Origin: Ensifer sp. IC3342
Lineage (GTDB): Bacteria > Pseudomonadota > Alphaproteobacteria > Rhizobiales > Rhizobiaceae
DNA: 64,000 nucleotides
NCBI RefSeq assembly: GCF_020193655.1
Contig: NZ_JADYVE010000002.1
Location: forward strand, 496,001 to 560,000
Reading direction: 5' to 3'
Below are positions 36,354 through 45,123 of this stretch, in pieces. A model generated the notes under the pieces. The model was not told the DNA's origin, searched no databases, and saw only the letters and a program-made list of their open reading frames with translations. The position numbers and the translations under genes were made by a program. Numbering within the stretch: the first letter of the stretch is position 1; the number at the start of each line of letters is the position of its first letter.

Positions 36354-36367
36354 TCAGTGACCTTGCT

Positions 36368-36445
36368 TCAAACAAAAAGCATCACGGCCACAAATGCGAA
36401 CGCTGCACTGATCATGAGGACATTCAACGAATGTGTAAGTCCCAT
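36368..36445 (-). CDS. Micro-ORF: 25-residue single-span membrane peptide
   Basis: Twenty-five codons start with MGLTHSL and are then almost wholly hydrophobic (NVLMISAAFAFVAVMLFV), ending TGA. This is one transmembrane helix with no cytoplasmic domain. An excellent ribosome site GGGAGG lies 8 bases before the ATG, and a terminator-like hairpin follows the stop. There is no overlap with any annotated gene in the ~620-bp gap between metF and the next gene. Such tiny membrane proteins usually modulate a larger complex, but the partner is unknown. Too short for standard gene finders. Confidence 0.7.
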   Translation of the reverse strand: MGLTHSLNVLMISAAFAFVAVMLFV

Positions 36446-36681
36446 AAGATGATCCTCCCTGCGTTGACCGGTAAAACATAGGGCGAAAAAACGGCGCGTG
36501 AAAGCGAAACTTGTGCTGCGCTGCGAAAGATGGAATGTCAAAAAACGGTGTTCACAGGCATAAGCGGCGGGAATTATTAGATATTCGCGGGCGCCACATT
36601 TTTTTCACAATTGCTTCGCGCTGATTAATGTAACCGTTTGCAATGCTCCGTGAACCTCGCCGAAGCCGTTTCGATTCGGTT
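36446..36681. other. Intergenic region with no recognised feature
   Basis: This stretch separates the micro-ORF from the EamA gene's 3' end. It should contain the micro-ORF promoter. I see A/T-rich patches near 36530-36620 but no clear sigma-70 pair, repeat or RNA. Confidence 0.4.
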
Positions 36682-37620
36682 TCAGGTCGAATAGCGAAGC
36701 CTCAGGATACGTCCGTCGAGGACCGCGAGGCCGGCTGCGATGAGCGCCATGCCGGCGATATCCACCGCCTGCAGTGTCTCGCCGAGAAAGAGATAGCCAA
36801 GCAATATGGCACTCGGCGGCACGAGCAGAGTGACGAGTGAAGTGTTGGTCGCCCCGGCCTCTGCCATGATCCGGAAATAGAGAATGTAACCGTAAGAGGT
36901 GGAGACGAGAGCGAGGCCAATGACAGCGAACACGGTGGTCATCGGCGGCGCGGGCAGCATCCATGGCGTATCGGCGAGGGCCGCGATCGGCAACATCATT
37001 AGCGTCGATGCCGTCAATTGTCCGGCTGCCGTCACCGGCGGCGCCAGACTGCGGAAGCGCTTGCCGTAAGTTGCCGCCAGGCCGTAGCTGACGGCGGCCA
37101 GCACGGGCAGGACCAGTGCCCAAAGCGGGATCGTTGTGGAACTGCCGCCAAGGCCCGCAAGCGCACTCGGGCCGATGAGCACGATGGTGCCTGCCAAGCC
37201 CAGCAGACAGCCGCTGATCTTGGCCGCGCTCAGCTTCTCGTCCTCCGTTGCCATGTTGGCGATCAACACAGTCCAGATCGGGGTTGTCGCGTTCAGGATT
37301 GCGGCGAGCCCTGCGCCGATATGGGTCTGGCCGACGAAGATGAAGGCGTGTGGAATGGCGTTGTTGATCAAACCCATCAACAGGAATTCTGGCCAGTGTT
37401 CCTTGACTGCCGGATAGATGCCGTAGCGGCCGCGGATGTAGATGTGGAGAGCAAGCGCCGCGAGCCCGAGACGCAGGAGAACCAGCGTGAAGGGCGGCAC
37501 ATGGGCAACTGCAACCCGCGCGAAGAAGAAGGAGCCACCCCAGATAAGGCCGAGCAGGGTCAGGAGCGCCCAATTGCGCATCGTCATCTGTGTGTTGATC
37601 GCCTTTGCCGGTGAACTCAT
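36682..37620 (-). CDS. EamA/DMT-family transporter
   Basis: A 312-residue inner-membrane carrier with ten hydrophobic segments in two EamA domains (LLTLLGLIWGGSFFFARVAVAHVPPFTLVLLRLGLAALAL, and SYGYILYFRIMAEAGATNTSLVTLLVPPSAILLGYLFLGETL). The second repeat's ending GETLQAVDIAGMALIAAGLAVLDGR is typical. Likely a metabolite or amino acid exporter, substrate unknown. Start ATG 37620 begins MSSPAKAIN; an ATG 11 codons later is possible. It is not closely related to the EamA gene at 28958-29911. Confidence 0.86.
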   Translation of the reverse strand: MSSPAKAINTQMTMRNWALLTLLGLIWGGSFFFARVAVAHVPPFTLVLLRLGLAALALHIYIRGRYGIYPAVKEHWPEFLLMGLINNAIPHAFIFVGQTHIGAGLAAILNATTPIWTVLIANMATEDEKLSAAKISGCLLGLAGTIVLIGPSALAGLGGSSTTIPLWALVLPVLAAVSYGLAATYGKRFRSLAPPVTAAGQLTASTLMMLPIAALADTPWMLPAPPMTTVFAVIGLALVSTSYGYILYFRIMAEAGATNTSLVTLLVPPSAILLGYLFLGETLQAVDIAGMALIAAGLAVLDGRILRLRYST

Positions 37621-37750
37621 GATCGTGCCCGTGCCAATCTGCAAGTAATGCGCAAGCCCTAATACAGAGAAGCGGGCGTTGCCACCCGCTCCTTGCTTCG
37701 TTCGAACGTTTTTATGCCCGTCACGGTTGTCCGATGACAACCGGAATTCA

Positions 37751-37850
37751 ACAGCGCGCTGGGTCTTTTCAGACGCACAAAGGTTGCTGTAGCACTTTGA
37801 ATTGCTGCATGTTTTAATCCTTAAATCGGGTCCGATTAGGAAACGTGCAG
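37751..37850 (+). repeat. Palindromic intergenic repeat, copy B
   Basis: Shares with copy A (reverse) and copy C the ordered blocks GTCTTTT, GACG, ACAAAGG, GCTGTA, CTTTGAAT, GCTGCATG and ATCGGGTCCGATT. It lies at the 3' end of the MltB-like gene, in the gap behind the EamA gene's promoter. Confidence 0.65.
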
Positions 37851-37854
37851 TGGA

Positions 37855-39072
37855 TCAGAGCGCGCCCAGGAGGTCCGGCGTTGCCCAGCCATCGGCGGGC
37901 AATCCGAGCTTTAGCTGTTCCTTCTGCAGTGCCGTGCGAGTTCCGGAGCCGAGAATGCCGTCGATCTTGCCGACATCGTGGCCGAGGGCCTGGAGTCGTG
38001 TCTGCAGCGCCTTCATCTCGACGTCACCGAGGCCCGGCTCCGGATTACCGGCCTGATAGGGCGGGGCGCCGGCAAGGCGAGTCGCGAAGTAGGCGGCGGA
38101 CGTCGTGTAGATGAACGACTGGTTCCACTCGAGATAGATCTTGAAATTCGGATAGGTCAGGAAGGCGACGCCCTTGCGGCCCTGCGGCAGCACAAGTGAT
38201 GCCTCAAGCGCGCTGTTGGCGGTGTTACCGTCACGCGGCGCGACGCCGAGCGCGAACCAGTCTCCAGCCGTCATGCCGGATTGCAGCCCGGTCTTCTCCC
38301 AGGGCAGGCTTTCCGGGACGCTCACTTCCTGGATCCAGGGCTGGCCGGCCTTGAAGCCGAGGCTCTGGATGAACTTTGCCGCCGTGAGAATGGCATCGGG
38401 CGAGCTCTTCTTCAGATTGACGTGACCGTCGCCGTCGCCGTCAACGCCATAGGCGATGATGTCTTCGGGCAGCATCTGTACCTGGCCGATCTCGCCGGCC
38501 CAGGCGCCGGTGGTCGTTGCCGGGTCGAGGTCACCGTGCTGGACCATTTCAATCGCAGCAAGGAGCTGCGGCCGGAACATTTCCGGGCGGCGGCAATCAT
38601 GCGCCAGCGTCACCAGCGCATTGCGCGTGTTGAAGTCGCCCTGGACCGCGCCGAAGTCCGTCTCCATCGCCCAGAAGGCAGTGATGACCGGCGCCGGCAC
38701 GCCGAATTCGCTTTCCGCCCGGGCGAAGACGTCGGCATATTCCCTCATCTTCTGCGCGCCGATATCGAGGCGCGCCTTGCTGACGGTGCGCTTGGAAAAC
38801 TCGGTGAACGTCTGCTTGAACACGCCCTGGGCGCGGTCGCGGCTCAGCACCTTCTTGTCGATTGCGGCACCGGCGAGCGCACGGTTGGCAACATCGGCCG
38901 GAATACCCTTGGCAACGGCCTCGGCCTTGACGCCCTCGAGGAACGTGGCGAGATCACCGCCGCAGGCCACGGGCGGCGTCGTTTGCGGTTGGGTTTGCGC
39001 CAGAGCCGACGTGCCGGCGAGCGCCAGCAGTCCGAGGGTGAGAAGAGCTTTGCGGGCTGTGCCAGTCATCAT
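37855..39072 (-). CDS. Lytic murein transglycosylase, MltB family (SLT_2 + PG-binding)
   Basis: A 405-residue periplasmic enzyme. A signal peptide (LLTLGLLALAGTSALAQ) precedes an SLT_2 domain with the catalytic Glu137 in PVITAFWAMETDFGAVQGDFN and the conserved GEIGQVQMLPEDI and DGDGHVNLKKS. A C-terminal PG_binding_1 repeat is LQTRLQALGHDVGKIDGILGSGTRTALQKEQLKLGL. It cleaves the MurNAc-GlcNAc bond with 1,6-anhydro formation. There is no lipobox, so it is a soluble family-3 form. AAGGAATT precedes the two adjacent ATGs. Confidence 0.92.
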   Translation of the reverse strand: MMTGTARKALLTLGLLALAGTSALAQTQPQTTPPVACGGDLATFLEGVKAEAVAKGIPADVANRALAGAAIDKKVLSRDRAQGVFKQTFTEFSKRTVSKARLDIGAQKMREYADVFARAESEFGVPAPVITAFWAMETDFGAVQGDFNTRNALVTLAHDCRRPEMFRPQLLAAIEMVQHGDLDPATTTGAWAGEIGQVQMLPEDIIAYGVDGDGDGHVNLKKSSPDAILTAAKFIQSLGFKAGQPWIQEVSVPESLPWEKTGLQSGMTAGDWFALGVAPRDGNTANSALEASLVLPQGRKGVAFLTYPNFKIYLEWNQSFIYTTSAAYFATRLAGAPPYQAGNPEPGLGDVEMKALQTRLQALGHDVGKIDGILGSGTRTALQKEQLKLGLPADGWATPDLLGAL

Positions 39073-39302
39073 AATTCCTTTCCATCGCCGCGCGGCCCGT
39101 AGGCCGGCGAGCGTGCAATCTGTCTCACGCCTGTTTTCTCAGACCCGCATCGATTTGAGAAAACAGGCAACCATTCGAAATGCCCCAGCGTGCGTCGGAG
39201 AGACGCCGGCGCTGTTAGAAGTCTGCCGAAGCTCTCTCAGAGCATTATGACCGAATGAAGAAACGCCGGATTTGTGCGGGCAATCTGACCGACAATTCCC
39301 GT

Positions 39303-40088
39303 CTATCTGCCCCGGGAAACCGCCGCGACCCACTTCTGCCAGTTTTTCGCCGAACCGGCGAAGGCATTGATGTCCGTGCTTCCCTGGATGCCTGGGATGA
39401 CACCGGTGCTGGTGTACTGCCAGAAGGCCCAGCGGCGCTCGACATAGACCTCGCCCGGATGCTTGGCGGTAGAGCGCACCCAGAAGTGATAGTCCTTGAA
39501 TTGGTCGACGAGATTGTCGCGATGGAAGTCAACGGACGTGTAGATGATCGGCCGCTTGCCGTAATGCGCCTCAAGCCGGTCCATGAAGCGCTTCATCTCG
39601 GCGCGCACGGTTTCGGGCGGGGGGCGATAGCGGCAGGTCTTCGACTCGCCGTTCCATTCGACATCCAGAACCGGCGGCAGATACACGGCGCTCTTCGGCA
39701 CATTGGCGATGAACCAATCGGCCTGGGCGTCGGCGGTCGAGCAGAAATAGTAGAAGTGGTAGGGCGCATAGGGAATTCCGGCGGCGCGCGCCTGCTGCCA
39801 GTATTCGTTGAAGCGCGTGTCGACCCTGTCCTTGCCCTCCGTCGCCTTGATGAAGGCGAAGGAGACGCCTGAATTCTTGACGCGCGCCCAGTCGATATCG
39901 CCGTTCCACTTGGAAACGTCGATGCCGTGGATGTTGTGACGATGCGGCGTTCGGCCGCCAAAATCCTGCGGGTCCGTATCGTGGAACCGCGGTGATATCG
40001 AAGCGGTCTGTACCAGGTCGTAGTCGGTTGAGGTGCAGGCGGAAAGAAGGGTTGCAACAGGCAGCAAAGCCAGGAGAAGCCGGCGCAT
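39303..40088 (-). CDS. GH25 muramidase, lipoprotein
   Basis: A 261-residue GH25 (Chalaropsis-type) lysozyme. The N-terminus MRRLLLALLPVATLLSAC holds a lipobox with lipidated Cys18. Catalytic acids are expected in HGIDVSKWNGDIDW and in VYLPPVLDVEWNG; FAFIKATEGKDRVDTRFNEYW and the closing RRWAFWQYTSTGVIPGIQGSTDINAF complete the family pattern. It hydrolyses beta-1,4 bonds between MurNAc and GlcNAc, at the outer or inner membrane face of the periplasm. GGGAAC precedes the ATG. It is one of several wall hydrolases in this part of the window. Confidence 0.92.
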   Translation of the reverse strand: MRRLLLALLPVATLLSACTSTDYDLVQTASISPRFHDTDPQDFGGRTPHRHNIHGIDVSKWNGDIDWARVKNSGVSFAFIKATEGKDRVDTRFNEYWQQARAAGIPYAPYHFYYFCSTADAQADWFIANVPKSAVYLPPVLDVEWNGESKTCRYRPPPETVRAEMKRFMDRLEAHYGKRPIIYTSVDFHRDNLVDQFKDYHFWVRSTAKHPGEVYVERRWAFWQYTSTGVIPGIQGSTDINAFAGSAKNWQKWVAAVSRGR

Positions 40089-40288
40089 GGGGTTCCCGTT
40101 TCGAGACGATCGACGATCCTGCCTCACGCGATGGCTTCCATGATGATGATTTTCCCCTCGGAGGCGTGCCCCATTTTCACCATATCATCGTAAAAATTGG
40201 GTTAGCTCAAGCGGGAATTGCGGCGGCGCGAACAGCCCGGTATCGCTGGCGCGAGCGGCGTGCCCGCCAGCGAGATCGCCGAGCGTCA

Positions 40289-40963
40289 TCAGGCCGCGTT
40301 CCGATCCGGGCGGCGGTAGACGGCGAGCCAGGCATATCCCCGGCCGATCGATTTGAGTTCGAGCACCGCCCCGTTTTGATTCGCCTTGTCGCGCATCATG
40401 TCGAAAAGCGTCTCGCGCGGCGTCACGTGAAAGCGTTTCAGCCATGCCTGGAGCAGGCGGCGGAAGCCGCCGGGCCATCCCTCCTGCTGGCCGAAATCGG
40501 CAATGTGAAGCGAACCGCCCGGATTGAGCGCGGCGATCGCGGCGTCGAGCGACTTCTCCCATTCGGGAATCATCGACAGCGCATAGGAGATGACGATGCG
40601 GTCGAAGCCCGGTTGGCCAAAGGCTACGGGCGTGAAATTTGTCGCATCGGCGACGCGCAGGATTACGCTCGACAGGCCGTGACGCCGAAGCTTTGCCGTC
40701 GCGGTCGCGAGCATCTCCGCGGAAATATCGAGACCGAACAGGCGCGTACCGGGATAGAGGTCGCCGATCAATGCGAGGTTGCGGCCGGTGCCGCAGCCGA
40801 CTTCGAGCACCGAGGCGCCGCGCGCCGGATTGAGCTCCCGGATCAGCGTGTCGCGTCCGAAGAGGTAATATTTCCGAGTGAAGTCATAGATGTATCGCTG
40901 GTAGCGGTACATCTGGTCCATCAGGCGGGCGTGGTTGTTTTCCAAGGGCTTGGCGGCGTTCAT
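40289..40963 (-). CDS. btaB: Betaine lipid synthesis N-methyltransferase BtaB
   Basis: A 224-residue SAM-dependent methyltransferase (SAM motif VLEVGCGTGRN at 52-62, acidic GLDIS following) that trimethylates diacylglycerylhomoserine to diacylglyceryl-N,N,N-trimethylhomoserine (DGTS). The start ATG overlaps the btaA stop as ATGA, as expected for the operon. The N-terminus RLMDQMYRYQRYIYDFTRKYYLFGRD matches the BtaB family. In S. meliloti DGTS replaces phospholipids under phosphate limitation. Confidence 0.93.
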   Translation of the reverse strand: MNAAKPLENNHARLMDQMYRYQRYIYDFTRKYYLFGRDTLIRELNPARGASVLEVGCGTGRNLALIGDLYPGTRLFGLDISAEMLATATAKLRRHGLSSVILRVADATNFTPVAFGQPGFDRIVISYALSMIPEWEKSLDAAIAALNPGGSLHIADFGQQEGWPGGFRRLLQAWLKRFHVTPRETLFDMMRDKANQNGAVLELKSIGRGYAWLAVYRRPDRNAA

Positions 40964-42210
40964 GCTTTCTTCCGGTAGACGTGGAAGCCGCCGTAGATGG
41001 CCGAACGATCCTCTGCGCCGAGTTTGACGGACGTCTCGACATCGTAGTGCCACTGGTCGAGGAGTGCCGCGGAAACGCGGCCCGGCAGAATGCTCGCTTC
41101 CGCGGCCGTGCGGAAAATCACCACGGCGCCGCTGTCGGCGGTGCGCGTGATCTCCGTCCAAAGGTCGTTCAGCTGCCGATCGGTCATCCAGTCCTGTGCG
41201 TCGAGCAGGACGTAACGATCGACGGACGAAGCCGCCTTGCGGGCAAGCAATTCAGTGAAGCTTGCGTGGTGGACCTCGACGCGGTCCGCATGCATGCGGA
41301 TCGCTTCGTGATTCTCGACCTGCAGATAGGCCGGCAGTTCGCCTTCGTGCGGCAGCGGATAACGCCGCGCGAAAGCCTGCCAGGCGAAATAGTTCTCGCG
41401 GAGCGGGAAATGGCAGGTGAGCTTTTCAAGACGGTGGCGCAGCACCGCGGCAAGTGACTTCTCCGCGCTGAGACTGGCGAGCTCATCAAACTGCTGCGGC
41501 GGGATGCCGAGGCCGAAAAGCGAGCTCTTGCGGCTGGTGATCCACCGGATAACCGGACGGTCGAACAGCGGCGCGAGCTTGTCATCGAAGAACTGGCGCT
41601 GTTCGCGCATTGAGCGCGCCTGGACGAACTCCCCCGGGTTGATGCCGTGGAGACGGGCAAGCAGGTGACTGGCGGCAATGAAGCGGCCGAGAAGGCCGGT
41701 GCGATAGATGTTGCGGCCGAAGACACCGATGCGGCGGCGTCCGTCGAGCGCGCGGCCGTTCCAGTAGGCGCGGGTCGCCGCGTCGAGCTTCGGGGCAAGG
41801 AAAAGATCGAAGGCTTGCACGTTCGACCGCGTGCCGGCTTCGGCGAGAAACCGCACGACGTCCTTGTGGTTCGGCAGGTGGCGGAAGGCGGCGAGTTTCA
41901 GCCGGTTCAGTGCGATATGGTGCGGATTGAGGTCGACGACATCGATATGGGCGGGGCCGGCGGAGAGATAGGTCAGCATGTTGCAGCCCCCGGAGCCGAT
42001 CGTCACGATGCGGTGTGCGGGACGGATCTGCATTGCCGCCATGTCGACGATCGGGTCTTCCCAGATCTGCGGATAGACGAGACCGGAGAAGAGCAGCCCG
42101 AACAGGCGTTCCGACAGGCCGGCGAGCGAGAGGGGCTTGTGCTGCAGCAGCGCGCTTTTTAGCTTCGGATTCTTCCTGCTAAAGCCGGCATCGGGTGCGA
42201 GTTCGGTCAT
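40960..42210 (-). CDS. btaA: SAM:diacylglycerol 3-amino-3-carboxypropyltransferase BtaA
   Basis: A 416-residue protein transferring the 3-amino-3-carboxypropyl group of SAM to diacylglycerol, the first step of DGTS synthesis. Family hallmarks: FGLLFSGLVYPQIWEDPIVDMAAMQI near the N-terminus, the SAM-binding IVTIGSGGCNMLTYLSAGPAHIDVVDLNPHHIALNRLKLAA, and a second conserved block GVFGRNIYRTGLLGRFIAASHLLAR. It is translationally coupled to btaB. A CTGTCAT half-PHO-box occurs upstream at 42217, consistent with but not proving PhoB control. Confidence 0.95.
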   Translation of the reverse strand: MTELAPDAGFSRKNPKLKSALLQHKPLSLAGLSERLFGLLFSGLVYPQIWEDPIVDMAAMQIRPAHRIVTIGSGGCNMLTYLSAGPAHIDVVDLNPHHIALNRLKLAAFRHLPNHKDVVRFLAEAGTRSNVQAFDLFLAPKLDAATRAYWNGRALDGRRRIGVFGRNIYRTGLLGRFIAASHLLARLHGINPGEFVQARSMREQRQFFDDKLAPLFDRPVIRWITSRKSSLFGLGIPPQQFDELASLSAEKSLAAVLRHRLEKLTCHFPLRENYFAWQAFARRYPLPHEGELPAYLQVENHEAIRMHADRVEVHHASFTELLARKAASSVDRYVLLDAQDWMTDRQLNDLWTEITRTADSGAVVIFRTAAEASILPGRVSAALLDQWHYDVETSVKLGAEDRSAIYGGFHVYRKKA

Positions 42211-42386
42211 CGTTGCCTGTCATCCAGTTGAAACTTAGCCGCTTCTAAAGTGACTCCGCTACACTTTGATGACGGGATTTCGCACAGGTGCGGGGCTCCC
42301 AAGGGCTTTTCCTTTTGCTGGAAACCTGTTTCTCTCGAGACTGGCGCACCGCGGAGACGTGGCAGTGCGGAGCCGGGAGGACGCGC

Positions 42387-43754
42387 ATGAAACGTTTGCT
42401 GAAGACGATCGCCGGAGCGGTGGTTGTCGGTCTTGCGGGCATCGGCGGCTGGCTGACGCTGTTTCCGCCGGAGCTTCTGAAGGTTGGCGACGGCTATGCC
42501 GCCAAGATCGTCTGCTCCAATGTCTTCATTGCCAAGCGCAATCCACAAGCGGTTCTTGCGGAAGACGTCCAGGCGCCCGGCCATCCGCTCTTGAAGTTCG
42601 TCCGCGTCTCGGTAGATCGGGAAAAGAAGAGCGTGACGGCACGGATATTCGGCTTTGCCGCTCCCGGCCGAGCGGTCCACAGACCGGGATTTGGCTGCAC
42701 CAACGTCGACGACAGCGGCGCGCAGGCGCTTGCGGGTTCGGCGCGGGAGGCAGAGGCCGAGCCCGGAGCATCCCGGGCGCACGATGCGGCCATCGGCTGG
42801 CCCGACGGCAGCAAGGCCGACATCGATCCGGCGATTCAGGGCGTCATCGAGGATGCCGGTCTGGCCGGTCCCGGCATTCGGGCGATCGCCGTCGTGCGGG
42901 ACGGCCGGCTGGTGGCGGAGACCTACGGTCCCGGGTTTGATCGAGATACGCCTCTGCTCGGCTGGTCGATGACGAAGTCGGTGACGGCGGCGCTGATCGG
43001 CCTGCGGATCGGTGAGGGAAAGATGGATCTCTCTCGCGGCGACCTGCTGCCCGCCTGGAGCGGCGATGACCGGTCGCGGATCAAGCTCGCCGATCTCCTG
43101 GCGATGCAGAGCGGGCTCGCGTTCAACGAGGACTATGGCGACGTCACCGACGTGACGCGCATGCTCTATCTTGAAAGCGACATGGCCGGGTTCGTGGCAT
43201 CAAAGCAGCTAGACACGCAGCCGGGCGCGAAATTCCGCTATTCGAGCGGCACCAGCAATCTTCTGGCGCACCTGTGGATGCGGACGTTCGACGACCCGGC
43301 CGAAGCGCTCGCCTATCCGCGCAGGGCGCTCTTCGCCCCGCTAGGCATGACGAGCGCCGTGATGGAAACGGACGGGAGCGGCACCTTCGTCGGTTCCTCT
43401 TACATGTATGCGACGGCGCAAGACTGGGCGCGCTTCGCGCAGCTTCTGCTTGATGATGGAAGCTGGAAGGGCAGGCGGATTTTGCCTGAGGGTTATGTTT
43501 CCTTCATGCGCAGGCCATCGGCGGCATCCGGCGGCGATTATGGCTCCGGCCAGGTGTGGCTGCAGGAGAATGGCGTTCGAGCCGGCACCGGCAACTTCCC
43601 GCCGGACACGTTCTGGATGCTCGGGCACGACGGACAGGCGATCATGCTCGTTCCGTCGTTGCGGTTGGCCGTCGTCCGCCTCGGCCTCACGCCGTCGCGG
43701 ACCGGCTATGACGTGCAGAAGCTGAATGCGAAAATAATAGAGGCGCTCGACTGA
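42387..43754 (+). CDS. Serine hydrolase, beta-lactamase (class C-like) fold
   Basis: A 455-residue membrane-anchored protein. It has an N-terminal helix (LLKTIAGAVVVGLAGIGGWLTLF), then an extra ~120-residue region, then a class C beta-lactamase/D,D-peptidase-like domain. The SxxK nucleophile motif is in GWSMTKSVTAA, the tyrosine motif region is KFRYSSGTSN, and the third motif position appears as LGHDGQA. It is more like esterase/6-aminohexanoate-dimer hydrolase relatives than resistance enzymes, so antibiotic resistance should not be assumed. GGGAGG precedes the ATG. It is divergent from btaA, and the two share a 176-bp promoter region. Confidence 0.85.
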   Translation: MKRLLKTIAGAVVVGLAGIGGWLTLFPPELLKVGDGYAAKIVCSNVFIAKRNPQAVLAEDVQAPGHPLLKFVRVSVDREKKSVTARIFGFAAPGRAVHRPGFGCTNVDDSGAQALAGSAREAEAEPGASRAHDAAIGWPDGSKADIDPAIQGVIEDAGLAGPGIRAIAVVRDGRLVAETYGPGFDRDTPLLGWSMTKSVTAALIGLRIGEGKMDLSRGDLLPAWSGDDRSRIKLADLLAMQSGLAFNEDYGDVTDVTRMLYLESDMAGFVASKQLDTQPGAKFRYSSGTSNLLAHLWMRTFDDPAEALAYPRRALFAPLGMTSAVMETDGSGTFVGSSYMYATAQDWARFAQLLLDDGSWKGRRILPEGYVSFMRRPSAASGGDYGSGQVWLQENGVRAGTGNFPPDTFWMLGHDGQAIMLVPSLRLAVVRLGLTPSRTGYDVQKLNAKIIEALD

Positions 43755-43843
43755 GCGCCTCGGACTTCCATTTCCCGCTATTTGCCGGACCACGTCCCGG
43801 CGATTGAACTCACGCAACCCCGGACGCCTTTCCTCATCCCGCT

Positions 43844-43945
43844 CAACAGCGCCGTGCGTCTTTTAGGACGACAAAGGTCGCTGTAACTCTTTGAATCTAC
43901 GCATCGTGCTTTCCGAAAATCGGGTCCGATTTTCGGGCCGATGCG
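43844..43945 (+). repeat. Palindromic intergenic repeat, copy C
   Basis: Third copy of the family, with GTCTTTTAGGACG, ACAAAGG, GCTGTAA, CTTTGAAT and a longer terminal palindrome AAAATCGGGTCCGATTTT followed by a CGATGCGCTAGCGCAT inverted repeat. It abuts the stop codon of the transglycosylase gene at 43946. Confidence 0.65.
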
Positions 43946-45007
43946 CTAGCGCATGTCGAGTGTGTCAAGCAGGCCCTTGCGCTTGGCGTGATAATAGTAG
44001 CCGCTGGCGTAGAGCTTCACCGCGCCGTCATGCTGGTTGTCGGCCACCATCCAGGCGCCTCGCAGGTATTTGGTCGCGTATTTGAGATTGGTTTCCGCGT
44101 CGAAAAGGCCCTCGGCCGGTCCTTCATAACCGAGCCCCTTGGCGGTGTTGTAGCGGATCTGCATCAGGCCGTAGTTGCCCTTGCTGTAAGCGCGGGGATT
44201 GTAGTTGCTCTCGCGCTTGACGACCCGGTGCACGAGCTCCACCGGAATACCGTTCAACTCGGCGTAATATTTGATCAGCCGGTCGAGTTCGGGACGCGAA
44301 CTGGTCGGCGTCTTGGAAAACTTCATCGAGTCAGGAATGACGCTTGCAACGGCGCCGACGGCCGAGCCGATCACGCCGGTGTTCGGCCGTGCCGTCGGGA
44401 CGATCATCCGCTTGGCGACCAGCGTTTCGAGGCCGACCGGCTCGCCCGTGTCGAAATCCGATTCCATCGCGGCGGCGACCCCCAGAAAGGGCACGGCCGT
44501 GGGTTCGGCGCCGGTCGGCTTCTCTGCAAGCTCGGCGGATGTGGTCGAGGGGAGTGCGGTAGCGGCTGGTGCTGCCATCGCCACTTCGAACGGCTGACCG
44601 GGTTTGGCCGTGGGAATCGCAACCCTCTCAGGCGCGGCATAGGCCAGCGTCGCATCGCTGGCCGGCATTGTTGCGGTCGCGGGCGCCGCGGTGGCCGCCA
44701 TCGGAGCGATCTCCGTTGCCACTGCGATTGTCGTTGATGCGGCTTCCGTCGCGGCTGCAGCGGTCGCGCCGGGCGTCGTTTGAGAAGCAAGGGCGGTCGA
44801 AGCTACGGTTGCCGCCCCGTCCGGTGTCGGCAGGGCATAGGCCGTCATTTCCGTTCCGGGCTTCGGGATGGGGGTGACCGTCTGTATCGCGGTCAGTTCT
44901 TCAAGCGACGTATGCTCGACCGTGGAGCACCCCGAGGCAATGGCCACCGATGCCAGGGCAGCGGCAGTAAATGCCTGTTTTGAAAGGGAGATACGGAATA
45001 CAGCCAT
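43946..45007 (-). CDS. Lipoprotein with SLT transglycosylase domain
   Basis: A 353-residue protein. A lipobox (AIASGC, Cys27) anchors it. About 170 residues of Ala/Thr/Pro-rich low-complexity linker follow. The C-terminal ~130 residues are an SLT domain with catalytic Glu in HRVVKRESNYNPRAYSKGNYGLMQIRYNTAKGLGY and the NLKYATKYLRGAW motif. Such tethered lytic transglycosylases reshape or open peptidoglycan; the extended flexible linker would let the catalytic domain reach the wall from the membrane. Confidence 0.9.
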   Translation of the reverse strand: MAVFRISLSKQAFTAAALASVAIASGCSTVEHTSLEELTAIQTVTPIPKPGTEMTAYALPTPDGAATVASTALASQTTPGATAAAATEAASTTIAVATEIAPMAATAAPATATMPASDATLAYAAPERVAIPTAKPGQPFEVAMAAPAATALPSTTSAELAEKPTGAEPTAVPFLGVAAAMESDFDTGEPVGLETLVAKRMIVPTARPNTGVIGSAVGAVASVIPDSMKFSKTPTSSRPELDRLIKYYAELNGIPVELVHRVVKRESNYNPRAYSKGNYGLMQIRYNTAKGLGYEGPAEGLFDAETNLKYATKYLRGAWMVADNQHDGAVKLYASGYYYHAKRKGLLDTLDMR

Positions 45008-45123
45008 CGTGTCACTTTCGTGCTTCTGGGCCCCGTAGCCCCTGCAAATCAGTGGATGCCAACCACCGCGCTTGAATCTCCATTAACCCATGCCGTCGGT
45101 TGCGGCAAGCACGGGGGTGATTT

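Noticed and set aside
42387-43754. Antibiotic-resistance beta-lactamase
   Set aside because: The SxxK motif is present, but the fold is shared by esterases and peptidases, the third motif is not KTG, and there is no resistance context.
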